Part shown: in pieces, positions 14,783-21,238 of the stretch
How positions within the stretch are numbered: the first letter of the stretch is position 1
How the letters are laid out: every line of letters begins with the position of its first letter
Assembly (NCBI GenBank): GCA_019422485.1
Contig: JAHZDG010000020.1
Span: 13,936 to 36,640, forward strand
Direction of reading: 5' to 3'
From: Alistipes sp.
GTDB taxonomy: Bacteria > Bacteroidota > Bacteroidia > Bacteroidales > Rikenellaceae
Length of the DNA: 22,705 bases
Made by a program: the position numbers and the translations under genes
Notes under the pieces: model-generated
Told to the model about the DNA's origin: nothing
What the model saw: the letters and a program-made list of their open reading frames with translations, nothing else
The model's database searches: none

Positions 14783-15117
14783 TAGCGCGAACGGTTAGCT
14801 AAGTGTTTTTTGATGGTCAGCACGATCTGGCGGGTGTTGATTCCACGCGGACAGGTCAGCCGACATTTCCCGCAAAGCATGCATTTTTCGAGCTCCTCGG
14901 CCATGCCTTCATATTCGCCCCGCCGCACCAGCGTAGGTACTTTGCGCAGGCTGAACGAAGTGAGGTTGGCGGCTGTGCAGGTAGCTGTACAGTTGCCGCA
15001 GGCAATGCAGGTCTGCAACTCCGGATACTCGCGCAGGAGTTCCTTGGAGTAGCTCATGTCGTTGCGGTCGATGTCGATCGACCGGGGACGACTGATCGAA
15101 TATCCCCAAGAGGTCAT
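14782..15117 (-). CDS. HdrC-like dicluster [4Fe-4S] ferredoxin, second copy in the operon
   Basis: This 111-residue soluble protein begins WGYSISRPRSIDID, a start typical of HdrC/QmoC-type subunits, which supports the first ATG; M21 is the alternative. Two ferredoxin motifs follow: C37, C40, C43, C47 and C79, C82, C85, C89. A short helical end (TRQIVLTIKKHL) completes it. The ATG overlaps the HdrA-like stop by four bases (ATGA), and its stop overlaps the next start by one base, so translation is coupled to both neighbours. It probably bridges the flavoprotein and the membrane subunit electronically. Confidence 0.88.
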   Translation of the reverse strand: MTSWGYSISRPRSIDIDRNDMSYSKELLREYPELQTCIACGNCTATCTAANLTSFSLRKVPTLVRRGEYEGMAEELEKCMLCGKCRLTCPRGINTRQIVLTIKKHLANRSR

Positions 15118-16136
15118 CGTTTGCCGGAATTAAGGGTTTGAGCCACCTGATAGGCGGCGGCAATGCCTTCGTTGATCGACTCTCCGATGTTTTTGGGGGC
15201 CGTAACGGTGCCGGCATAGAACAGTCGGGGAGAGGCCGAGCGTACGTTGCCGGTGAATTGATTCAGCGGGCGCAGAAAACCGCTCGGGTAAACGTCGATG
15301 CTGTTGTTGCGGCCGAAAGCCACGTTGCTCGAACCGGCCTGCATGCCGACGGCCAGAATCAGCATATCGACGCTCATGCGTAACGGACGTCCGATCAGGG
15401 TGTCTTCGGCTTTGATGTGGATGCGGTGATCGATTGTCGGCGAGGCTTCCGAAATACGTCCCCGTACGAAATGGATGTTGTATTGCTGCTGGGCCTGACG
15501 ATAAAGCTCTTCATAGCCCGGACCGAACATGCGCATATCCATATAGAAACTGAAAATTTCGGCGTCGGGGATCTGTTGTTTGACTTCGATGGCCTGTTTG
15601 ACGCCCGTGATGCAGCAGACCCGCGAACAGTGCCGCTGGTTGACTTTCTCATCTCGGGATCCTACGCAATGCAGAAAAGCAACGGTTTTTGGGGTCTGAC
15701 CGTTGGCCATCCGGACGCCGCCTTCGCGGAACATGCGTTCGACGTCGACCGTTGTATAGACGTTGTCATAGAGTCCGTATCCGTATTCTTCTTTGCGTTC
15801 GGCCGGGAAGATGTCGAATCCCGAAGCGACCACTACCGCTTCGGCTTCCAATCGGTTGCCGTCGGAGAGCGTTACCCCCCTGCCCTCTTCTTCGATACCG
15901 GAAACCGTGGTGGAGGTGTGAACCTCGGTCGAGGTTTTTCCCAAACGGTTCCGCAAGTCGTCCAGCACTTCATGGGCGGGAGTCATGGTGGGGAAGAGCC
16001 GGTCCCAGCGGCATAACTTGCCGCCCAGAGCCTCTTCTTTTTCGATGAGCACCGGTTTGAATCCCAGTTCGTCCAGGGTGATGGCCGTCTGCATGCCGGC
16101 GACCCCGCCCCCGATAATGATTACGCGTCCTGTCAT
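15114..16136 (-). CDS. HdrA/QmoA-like FAD-dependent oxidoreductase
   Basis: The 340-residue protein starts with a dinucleotide-binding motif (VIIIGGGVAGMQTAI, glycines near 9-14) and EKEEALGGK, the FAD contact of the HdrA family. A second signature, HCVGSRDEKVNQRHCSRVCC, holds C157, C170, C174 and C175. Their spacing of 13, 4 and 1 matches the unusual [4Fe-4S] ligand set of methanogen HdrA. It ends with VRSASPRLFYAGTVTAPKNIGESINEGIAAA, the usual second FAD contact. It lacks the ferredoxin domains of full-length HdrA, so it is shorter and closer to QmoA. Electron bifurcation is possible but cannot be claimed. It lies 21 bases after the HdrB-like gene and overlaps the next gene by four. Confidence 0.88.
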   Translation of the reverse strand: MTGRVIIIGGGVAGMQTAITLDELGFKPVLIEKEEALGGKLCRWDRLFPTMTPAHEVLDDLRNRLGKTSTEVHTSTTVSGIEEEGRGVTLSDGNRLEAEAVVVASGFDIFPAERKEEYGYGLYDNVYTTVDVERMFREGGVRMANGQTPKTVAFLHCVGSRDEKVNQRHCSRVCCITGVKQAIEVKQQIPDAEIFSFYMDMRMFGPGYEELYRQAQQQYNIHFVRGRISEASPTIDHRIHIKAEDTLIGRPLRMSVDMLILAVGMQAGSSNVAFGRNNSIDVYPSGFLRPLNQFTGNVRSASPRLFYAGTVTAPKNIGESINEGIAAAYQVAQTLNSGKR

Positions 16137-16157
16137 AGGTTTGCTTGGTTGCGAAAG

Positions 16158-17216
16158 TTATTTCGTATAGCAGCCGATGATCGAGTCTTCGGGCTTGCCG
16201 ATGAATTTTCCATTTTTGCCCAGGTATTTGGCTCCCGGGTCGTATTCGATGCCCATCTTGTCGAGCAGCGGTTCGACGGCGACCTGATGCAGTTGCATAC
16301 CCAGATCCCAAGGGTCGTATCCCAGCACCAATCCGGCCATCTCTTCATAGGTCAACACCGGAATCCCGTGTCCGTCCTGTCCGTACAAGGTGCCTTCCAT
16401 CTCCGAGATGGCGTATTGCCAACGGTCGAGGAACATCGTGCAACCCGGGCAGTTGGCGACGATGAAGTCGGGTTTGTAGGGGGCCATCGACTCCAGTTTC
16501 TTTTTGGAGTTGGCTACCGGGCAACCCCGGTTGGCTTGTACCAGGTAGTTGCGGAAACCGAATCCGCAGCAGTGGCGACGTTCCGGATAGTCGATGCACT
16601 CGCCGCCCCAGGCTTCGACCATACCCGAGAGAACATACGGAAATTCCGATCCGCCGACTCCGACTTTCGGGAAAATTTTGGCGTAGTGACATCCGATGTG
16701 GTCGACGACTTTGAGCGGTTCGCCGGTCTGGACGTTGATGAGTTTGTGTTTGGCCTGAGCCGCGATCTGGTGACGGTGGTGGAAGATGATGTCTGACGTA
16801 TGTGCCAGGTTTTTCGGTTTTTTGAACTCCCGGCCGGTTGCCTTGTAGAGGTATTCGTGCGCCTTTTCTTCCTGTTCCGGGAAGTCGTGCCACATTTCCA
16901 GGGCTTCGGAATAGATACCGAAGGAGGTGATGCACGAGGAGACGAAATTTTCGTATCCGGCTTCGGTCATCAGCGAAAACTGACGGGCGACCACCGTCAT
17001 GATCGTATCCAGCGGAACGATGTCGGAATGGTAGCCGATCCCGGTGCAGGAGGTGTGGCGGGGATCATCCAGAATGTCGCGCCCCAGGTCGTTGCCCAAA
17101 ATGCGCAGAAAGGCCGCTTCGGAACCCGGGAAAAAATTCTGGCGAATGCAACTGCGGGCATAATAGTAACGGTCGTCCGCAATATCTTTTTGGTATTCTT
17201 TCCAAGTGATTTTCAT
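16158..17216 (-). CDS. HdrB-like CCG-domain protein with one intact and one reduced cysteine set
   Basis: The 352-residue soluble protein has two CCG-type regions, as in HdrB. The C-terminal set is complete: C176 (HIGCHYAK), C216/C217 (RHCCGFG), C256 and C259 (NCPGC), spaced as in HdrB. The N-terminal set keeps only C23 (ARSCIRQ), C57 (TSCTGIG) and C95 (SSC); the partners that would be the first Cys of the pair and the first Cys of CxxC are Ser56 and Val92. The second noncubane cluster should therefore form, while the first site may hold a different cluster or none. The family is the catalytic disulfide-reducing subunit of heterodisulfide reductase; its substrate here is unknown, since coenzyme M/B chemistry is not expected in Bacteroidales. 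The start lies 9 bases after the previous stop. Confidence 0.88.
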   Translation of the reverse strand: MKITWKEYQKDIADDRYYYARSCIRQNFFPGSEAAFLRILGNDLGRDILDDPRHTSCTGIGYHSDIVPLDTIMTVVARQFSLMTEAGYENFVSSCITSFGIYSEALEMWHDFPEQEEKAHEYLYKATGREFKKPKNLAHTSDIIFHHRHQIAAQAKHKLINVQTGEPLKVVDHIGCHYAKIFPKVGVGGSEFPYVLSGMVEAWGGECIDYPERRHCCGFGFRNYLVQANRGCPVANSKKKLESMAPYKPDFIVANCPGCTMFLDRWQYAISEMEGTLYGQDGHGIPVLTYEEMAGLVLGYDPWDLGMQLHQVAVEPLLDKMGIEYDPGAKYLGKNGKFIGKPEDSIIGCYTK

Positions 17217-17225
17217 GATGGTCGA

Positions 17226-17921
17226 TTATTGGTGGGTTCCGTTGTCGGTCGTATAGATGTAGTGGAAGTACTCTTCGTCCGCTCCGTTGAAGCCCATTTC
17301 GACGGCTTTCTCCTGAGAACATTTTTCCAGGTTCTCGAAAAAGTCGTCGCAACCGGTTACTTTCATAATGCTATGGAGTTCGGCCATGCTCTGGTCGTCG
17401 ATTTTGCGGACGGCTCCAGGGCCTTCCTGGCGGTAGTTGTCGCCGAAACGTTCATAAACATCCCGGTCGTGTTCGTGGACCCATTTCCAGACGGGACCCT
17501 GTTCCGGATGGAGTTCCGGGTCGATCAACTCCGGCATGAGGCAGTATCCCGTATTGACAATGTTCTGTCCGATGGTACGTTTCAGGGCCAGTTGCTGACG
17601 CCCTTTTTCGCTGTAGACGAAAAAGCCCAACCGTTGGGAGAGGCTGCGCAAAGACTGGATGATATAGGCCGGCGTGTTGCCTCGCGGGCAGCGCGGACGG
17701 CAGGACATGCACTCGCCGCAATACCAGATCGTATCGCTTTTGAGCAGTTCTTCGATGGCCCGATCGTCCTGGGTCTGAACCGTGTCGACGATCTGACGGG
17801 GGTCGTAATTGTAGAATTCGGCCGATGGGCACACCCCGGTGCAGATGCCGCAATTCATGCAGGCGGTCAGACCCTCCTTCATGCGCACATCTTCCATCAG
17901 CATATCGAAATATTTCCCCAT
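17226..17921 (-). CDS. HdrC-like dicluster ferredoxin, first gene of the operon
   Basis: The 231-residue protein carries two [4Fe-4S] motifs near its start: ACMNCGICTGVCP (C21, C24, C27, C31) and YCGECMSCRPRCPRG (C68, C71, C74, C78). These are followed by NTPAYIIQSLRSLSQRLG, the usual HdrC helix. A further C-terminal region of about 130 residues is longer than in a minimal HdrC and has no recognised motif apart from scattered cysteines. HdrC relays electrons between HdrA and HdrB, and the HdrB-like gene begins 9 bases later, fitting that pairing. The likely promoter -7 box is 36 bases upstream, with an inverted repeat further up, so regulation of the whole operon probably acts here. Confidence 0.88.
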   Translation of the reverse strand: MGKYFDMLMEDVRMKEGLTACMNCGICTGVCPSAEFYNYDPRQIVDTVQTQDDRAIEELLKSDTIWYCGECMSCRPRCPRGNTPAYIIQSLRSLSQRLGFFVYSEKGRQQLALKRTIGQNIVNTGYCLMPELIDPELHPEQGPVWKWVHEHDRDVYERFGDNYRQEGPGAVRKIDDQSMAELHSIMKVTGCDDFFENLEKCSQEKAVEMGFNGADEEYFHYIYTTDNGTHQ

Positions 17922-17956
17922 GATGGTTTCCTTAATGGATACAGTTTTCAGTATAG

Positions 17957-17964
17957 CAAAAGTA
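17957..17964 (-). promoter_or_regulatory. Candidate -7 box of the Hdr/Qmo-like operon
   Basis: The minus strand reads TACTTTTG, fitting TAnnTTTG, 36 bases before the first operon start. No -33 TTG was found at the usual distance. A promoter with a poor -33 often depends on an activator, which fits the inverted repeat centred about 60 bases upstream of the predicted start. Confidence 0.5.
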
Positions 17965-17997
17965 CGAAACCCTCCCCATGGATGGATAAGGCGTAAA

Positions 17998-18024
17998 ACG
18001 TATTTTGGCTAAGTATAAATACGT
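17998..18024. promoter_or_regulatory. Inverted repeat in the hdr-folE divergent spacer, possible regulator site
   Basis: ACGTATTT (17998-18005) and AAATACGT (18017-18024) are perfect 8-base inverted arms with an 11-base spacer. The centre lies about 61 bases upstream of the predicted operon start point, a common activator position, and about 120 bases upstream of the folE start. It does not match the FNR box TTGAT-N4-ATCAA. Confidence 0.45.
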
Positions 18025-18115
18025 ATTCCCTGTGAGAGAGCGCTTTTGAGAGTTGATTATCTGAAAAATACAAAAACCTCGGGGGGCTCGGGGCGGGAAT
18101 CTGGCGGGATTTGTT

Positions 18116-18123
18116 TACCTTTG
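18116..18123 (+). promoter_or_regulatory. Candidate -7 box of folE
   Basis: TACCTTTG fits TAnnTTTG and ends 19 bases before the folE ATG, giving a leader of only about 12 nt. The expected -33 region is GC-rich and shows no TTG. Confidence 0.55.
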
Positions 18124-18142
18124 TCGTCCTAAGACGCTTATC

Positions 18143-18742
18143 ATGGAATCGAATTACGAGCTTTGCGAACGGTACGATGCGGAGAAAATCGCCCGTCTGT
18201 CGGAACACTATCGTGAAATCCTGAAACTGTTGGGCGAAGATCCAGCCCGGGAAGGCCTGCTGAAAACCCCGGAACGGATGGCCAAGTCGATGTGTTTTCT
18301 GACTCAGGGTTATGAACAGAATCCGGTCGACATCCTCTTGTCGGCGAAGTTTACCGAAGAGTATAAACAAATGGTGCTGGTCAAAGATATCGAACTCTAT
18401 TCGATGTGTGAGCACCACCTGCTGCCGTTCTACGGCAAGGCGCATGTGGCCTATGTGCCCAACGGTTATATTACGGGCTTGTCGAAAATCGCCCGGGTCG
18501 TGGAGGCTTTTGCCCGTCGGTTGCAGGTGCAGGAACGACTGACCGTTCAGATTCGTGACTGCATTCAGGAGGCACTCAATCCGCTGGGGGTAGCCGTGGT
18601 GATCGAGGCCAATCACATGTGTATGCAGATGCGGGGGGTGCAGAAACAACATTCCGTCACTACGACTTCGGCCTTTACCGGGATTTTCCTGTCGCAATTG
18701 CAGACTCGTCAGGAGTTCATGCATCTGATCGGGAAAAAATAG
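18143..18742 (+). CDS. folE: GTP cyclohydrolase I
   Basis: This 199-residue cytoplasmic enzyme makes 7,8-dihydroneopterin triphosphate from GTP, the first step of folate (and queuosine-type) precursor synthesis. The family landmarks are complete: LLGEDPAREGLLKTPERMAKS (about 29-49), YSMCEHHLLPFYGKAHVAYVP with C89 and H92 as zinc ligands and H91 catalytic, GLSKIARVVEAFARRLQVQERLT, and HMCMQMRGVQK with C160 as third zinc ligand. The spacing of 71 between the two zinc cysteines matches the Escherichia coli enzyme. Length and start are normal. It is divergent from the Hdr-like operon and convergent with frr across a terminator; I see no sign of a folate riboswitch in its very short leader. Confidence 0.97.
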   Translation: MESNYELCERYDAEKIARLSEHYREILKLLGEDPAREGLLKTPERMAKSMCFLTQGYEQNPVDILLSAKFTEEYKQMVLVKDIELYSMCEHHLLPFYGKAHVAYVPNGYITGLSKIARVVEAFARRLQVQERLTVQIRDCIQEALNPLGVAVVIEANHMCMQMRGVQKQHSVTTTSAFTGIFLSQLQTRQEFMHLIGKK

Positions 18743-18824
18743 TTTGGTTCGGTCGGTTGCGGCTCTATGGTTGGGGGATAAAATCAGTATCTGCCACCTA
18801 AACGATAATGATACACAGTTTCAT

Positions 18825-18866
18825 AAAAAATCGGGGAGTTCCTTTTGTGGATACTCCCCGATTTTA
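18825..18866. terminator. Terminator between convergent folE and frr
   Basis: AAAATCGGGGAGT and ACTCCCCGATTTT form a 13-bp stem around a 13-base loop. Leftward, six U residues follow it, so it is mainly the frr terminator. Rightward it has a shorter U run and may also stop folE. Confidence 0.82.
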
Positions 18867-18886
18867 TGTCTGGTCGATGAACCGTA

Positions 18887-19447
18887 TTATACGGTCATGA
18901 TTTCTTTTTCTTTTTCGGCAAACAGATCTTCTACCTTTTTGGCGTATTTGTCGGTCAATTTCTGGGTAGCGTCTTCACCGTCTTTCGAAACGTCTTCGGG
19001 CATGCCCTCTTTTTGTGCCTTTTTGAACGCTTCGACTGCATCGCGACGAATGCTCCGCAGGCTGATGCGGGCCGTTTCAGCGCAAGCTTTGGTCTGTTTG
19101 ACCAACTCTTTACGGCGTTCTTCGGTCAGGGGCGGAATGTTCAGACGGATGTGTTCCCCGTTGTTGGAGGGAGTCAGACCGATGTTGGCCACCAGGATGG
19201 CTTTTTCGATCAGCGGAATCAATTTCTTTTCCCAGGGTTGTACCAATACGGTGCGGGCATCCGGAACGGTTACGCTGGCTACCTGTGAAATCGGCGTTTC
19301 ACTGCCATAATATTCAACGGTGATCCCGTTCAGAATATTGATGCTGGCTTTGCCGGCGCGAACCGAGGCCAACTCTTCTGCCAAGTGTTCGATGGTTTTG
19401 TCCATTTTGGCCTTGGCGGCATCTAATATGGTCTTGGATTCAATCAT
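18887..19447 (-). CDS. frr: Ribosome recycling factor
   Basis: The 186-residue product has standard RRF length and sequence. It begins with an N-terminal helix containing LAEELASVRAGKAS, then the domain II region (ILNGITVEYYGSETPISQVASVTVPDARTVLVQPW). NIGLTPSNNGEHIRLNIPPLTEERRKELVKQ and a long C-terminal helix ending DKYAKKVEDLFAEKEKEI follow. With EF-G it splits post-termination ribosomes in the cytoplasm. It lies 70 bases downstream of pyrH on the same strand, the widely conserved pyrH-frr arrangement, and is followed by a terminator. Confidence 0.97.
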   Translation of the reverse strand: MIESKTILDAAKAKMDKTIEHLAEELASVRAGKASINILNGITVEYYGSETPISQVASVTVPDARTVLVQPWEKKLIPLIEKAILVANIGLTPSNNGEHIRLNIPPLTEERRKELVKQTKACAETARISLRSIRRDAVEAFKKAQKEGMPEDVSKDGEDATQKLTDKYAKKVEDLFAEKEKEIMTV

Positions 19448-19517
19448 ATAGAGTAAGGTTTTATGAGGCTTGGTTTGAAATTCGTTCAGTGTGTGTGTAA
19501 GGCGTTTTGTGCGGCGA

Positions 19518-20228
19518 TTAGTCGTTGACCAGGGTTCCGATCGGTTCTCCGGCGACCACCTTTGCCAAGTTGCCCGGCGTGTCCATGTCGAATACCACGA
19601 TGGGTAGACCGTTCTCCTTGCACAAAGTGAAGGCCGTGAGGTCCATGACTTTGAGTTGGCGACGATAAACTTCGTCGAACGAGATGCGATCGAACTTGGT
19701 CGCGGTCGGGTCTTTTTCGGGATCGGCTGTATAGACTCCGTCTACACGGGTGCCTTTAAGCAAGACGTTGGCTTCGATTTCCACTCCGCGCAGAGCCGCA
19801 GCCGTGTCGGTCGTGAAATAAGGATTGCCGGTGCCTCCGGCGATGATGACGATCACCCCTGAGGCCATCAGTTCCAGTGCCTTAGCTTTGCTGTAAAGCT
19901 CGCCTACAGGTTCCATGCGGATCGAGGTCAGTACCCGGGCCCGGGCGCCTTCGCTTTCCAGTGCCGTTTGCAGGGCCAACGAGTTGATGACCGTGGCCAA
20001 CATGCCCATTTGGTCTCCTTTGACGCGGTCGAAACCACGTTTGACTCCGCTCAGTCCGCGGAAAATGTTGCCTCCCCCGATCACGATTCCGATTTGGACG
20101 CCGCTTTCGGCGGCAGCCTTGATCTGGGTGGCGTATTGGGTCAATACGTCGGTCGAAAGACCGTATTTTTGAGCGCCCATGAGCGATTCGCCGCTCAATT
20201 TCAGTAAAATGCGTTTGTAGGCCGGCAT
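19518..20228 (-). CDS. pyrH: UMP kinase
   Basis: The 236-residue protein is a bacterial UMP kinase of the amino-acid-kinase fold, converting UMP to UDP with ATP in the cytoplasm. Visible landmarks are RILLKLSGESLMG (6-18), GIVIGGGNIFRG (47-58), GDQMGMLATVINSLAL, the nucleotide loop GGTGNPYFTTDTAAALRG, and VDGVYTADPEKDPTATKFDRIS with VMDLTAF near the end. Length and start match the family. It begins 26 bases after the OmpA-family gene ends and is followed by frr, so the three may share a transcript. Confidence 0.97.
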   Translation of the reverse strand: MPAYKRILLKLSGESLMGAQKYGLSTDVLTQYATQIKAAAESGVQIGIVIGGGNIFRGLSGVKRGFDRVKGDQMGMLATVINSLALQTALESEGARARVLTSIRMEPVGELYSKAKALELMASGVIVIIAGGTGNPYFTTDTAAALRGVEIEANVLLKGTRVDGVYTADPEKDPTATKFDRISFDEVYRRQLKVMDLTAFTLCKENGLPIVVFDMDTPGNLAKVVAGEPIGTLVND

Positions 20229-20254
20229 GGTGTGAGGGTATATATCGGTGAAAT

Positions 20255-21109
20255 TTATTTGGTATTTTCCATAATCTGCATCAACTCATCCAGTTTCGGG
20301 GTGAGGATGATTTCCGTACGGCGGTTTTTGGCCCGGGCTTCGGCGGTTTTGGCCGGGTCTACCGGCAACGATTCACCTCGTCCGGCGGCAATGATGCGGC
20401 TCGGTTGGATCGATTTGTTTTCCAGCAGGAGACGTACGACGGTCGTAGCCCGTTTGGCACTCAGGTCGAGGTTGTCTTTCAACTGGCCGTTGGGACGGTA
20501 GGGAACATCGTCGGTGTGTCCTTCCACCATGACGTTGATGTCGGGGTTCTGGGCCAGCACGGTCGAAAGATCACGGACGGCCCGGGCTCCGTTGGGGTCG
20601 ATTTCAAAGCTGCCCGAACGGAACAGCAGTTTGTCTTCCATGGAGACATATACATTGCCGTTCTTGATGGAGATCGATAAGCCTTTGCCTTCGAAACCGG
20701 TCAGGGCATCGGCCACTTTGCGGCGGATGTTGTTGATGGCCTCTTCGCGGCTGCGCAGCATGGCTTCCAGTTCGTCGACGCGGCGTGAACGTTCGTTGAG
20801 CTCCAGTTGGTTGTTTTCCAGCTCTTTGAGCATGCGGGCGGCTTCGGCCGATCCGTCGGCTAACAATTTCTGGTAGCGTTGTTGGAGCGTGACGTAATCG
20901 TTGTGCAACCGAACGGTGTCTGCAATCAGACGTTGTTTTTCCAGGGTCAGGGCATCGTTGCGTTCAGCCAGTTCTTCGTTACGCTGCTGGGCGTTGGTCA
21001 GTTCGTTGTCCAGACGCAGCGCTTCGGCTTTCATCGAATTGAATTTTTTGGTCGAAACACAGCCGCTCAGAATCAGAGCGGTCAATATGGCGCAGGAAAG
21101 TTTTCTCAT
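20255..21109 (-). CDS. OmpA-family peptidoglycan-binding lipoprotein with coiled coil
   Basis: The 284-residue protein opens with a lipoprotein signal (MRKLSCAILTALILSGC, Cys17). A long, charged helical region of about 120 residues rich in Glu, Gln, Asn and Arg follows and should form a coiled coil spacer. The C-terminal OmpA domain runs from about 150 to 275 and includes VMVEGHTDDVPYRP, LDLSAKRATTVVRLLLE, IIAAGRGESLPV and EARAKNRRTEIILTP. These hold the Asp and Arg that bind diaminopimelate in peptidoglycan. It probably links an envelope membrane to the cell wall. No outer-membrane barrel is present. The gene is divergent from dxs and 26 bases upstream of pyrH. Confidence 0.93.
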   Translation of the reverse strand: MRKLSCAILTALILSGCVSTKKFNSMKAEALRLDNELTNAQQRNEELAERNDALTLEKQRLIADTVRLHNDYVTLQQRYQKLLADGSAEAARMLKELENNQLELNERSRRVDELEAMLRSREEAINNIRRKVADALTGFEGKGLSISIKNGNVYVSMEDKLLFRSGSFEIDPNGARAVRDLSTVLAQNPDINVMVEGHTDDVPYRPNGQLKDNLDLSAKRATTVVRLLLENKSIQPSRIIAAGRGESLPVDPAKTAEARAKNRRTEIILTPKLDELMQIMENTK

Positions 21110-21140
21110 GTGTAGCGTGTTTAGAGATGATTCGTTGCCA

Positions 21141-21148
21141 CGAAGATA
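21141..21148 (-). promoter_or_regulatory. Weak -7-like box of the OmpA-family gene
   Basis: The minus strand reads TATCTTCG, one mismatch from TAnnTTTG, 31 bases before the start codon. No -33 element was seen. It is the best candidate in this short divergent spacer. Confidence 0.3.
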
Positions 21149-21212
21149 CGAAAAAGTTTTTGGATTCCCGGTATGTGCCTCAGTTTCGGGAGGGTTTCTG
21201 ACGATCTTTTCC

Positions 21213-21220
21213 TATCTTTG
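21213..21220 (+). promoter_or_regulatory. Candidate -7 box of dxs
   Basis: TATCTTTG is an exact TAnnTTTG match ending 18 bases before the first dxs ATG, which leaves a leader of only about 12 nt. The -33 element is not clear. Confidence 0.6.
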
Positions 21221-21238
21221 TACGTTTAACGCAGGGAA

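Noticed and set aside
16800..17996. 398-codon plus-strand ORF opposite the HdrB/HdrC-like genes
   Set aside because: It is antisense to two ferredoxin/CCG genes with intact motifs and shows no family features.
17998..18024. FNR/CRP-type box reading of the inverted repeat
   Set aside because: The arms ACGTATTT/AAATACGT do not match TTGAT-N4-ATCAA or TGTGA-N6-TCACA, so no named regulator is assigned.
18061..18142. Folate-sensing riboswitch before folE
   Set aside because: The predicted leader is only about 12 nt and the upstream G-rich stretch shows no conserved fold.
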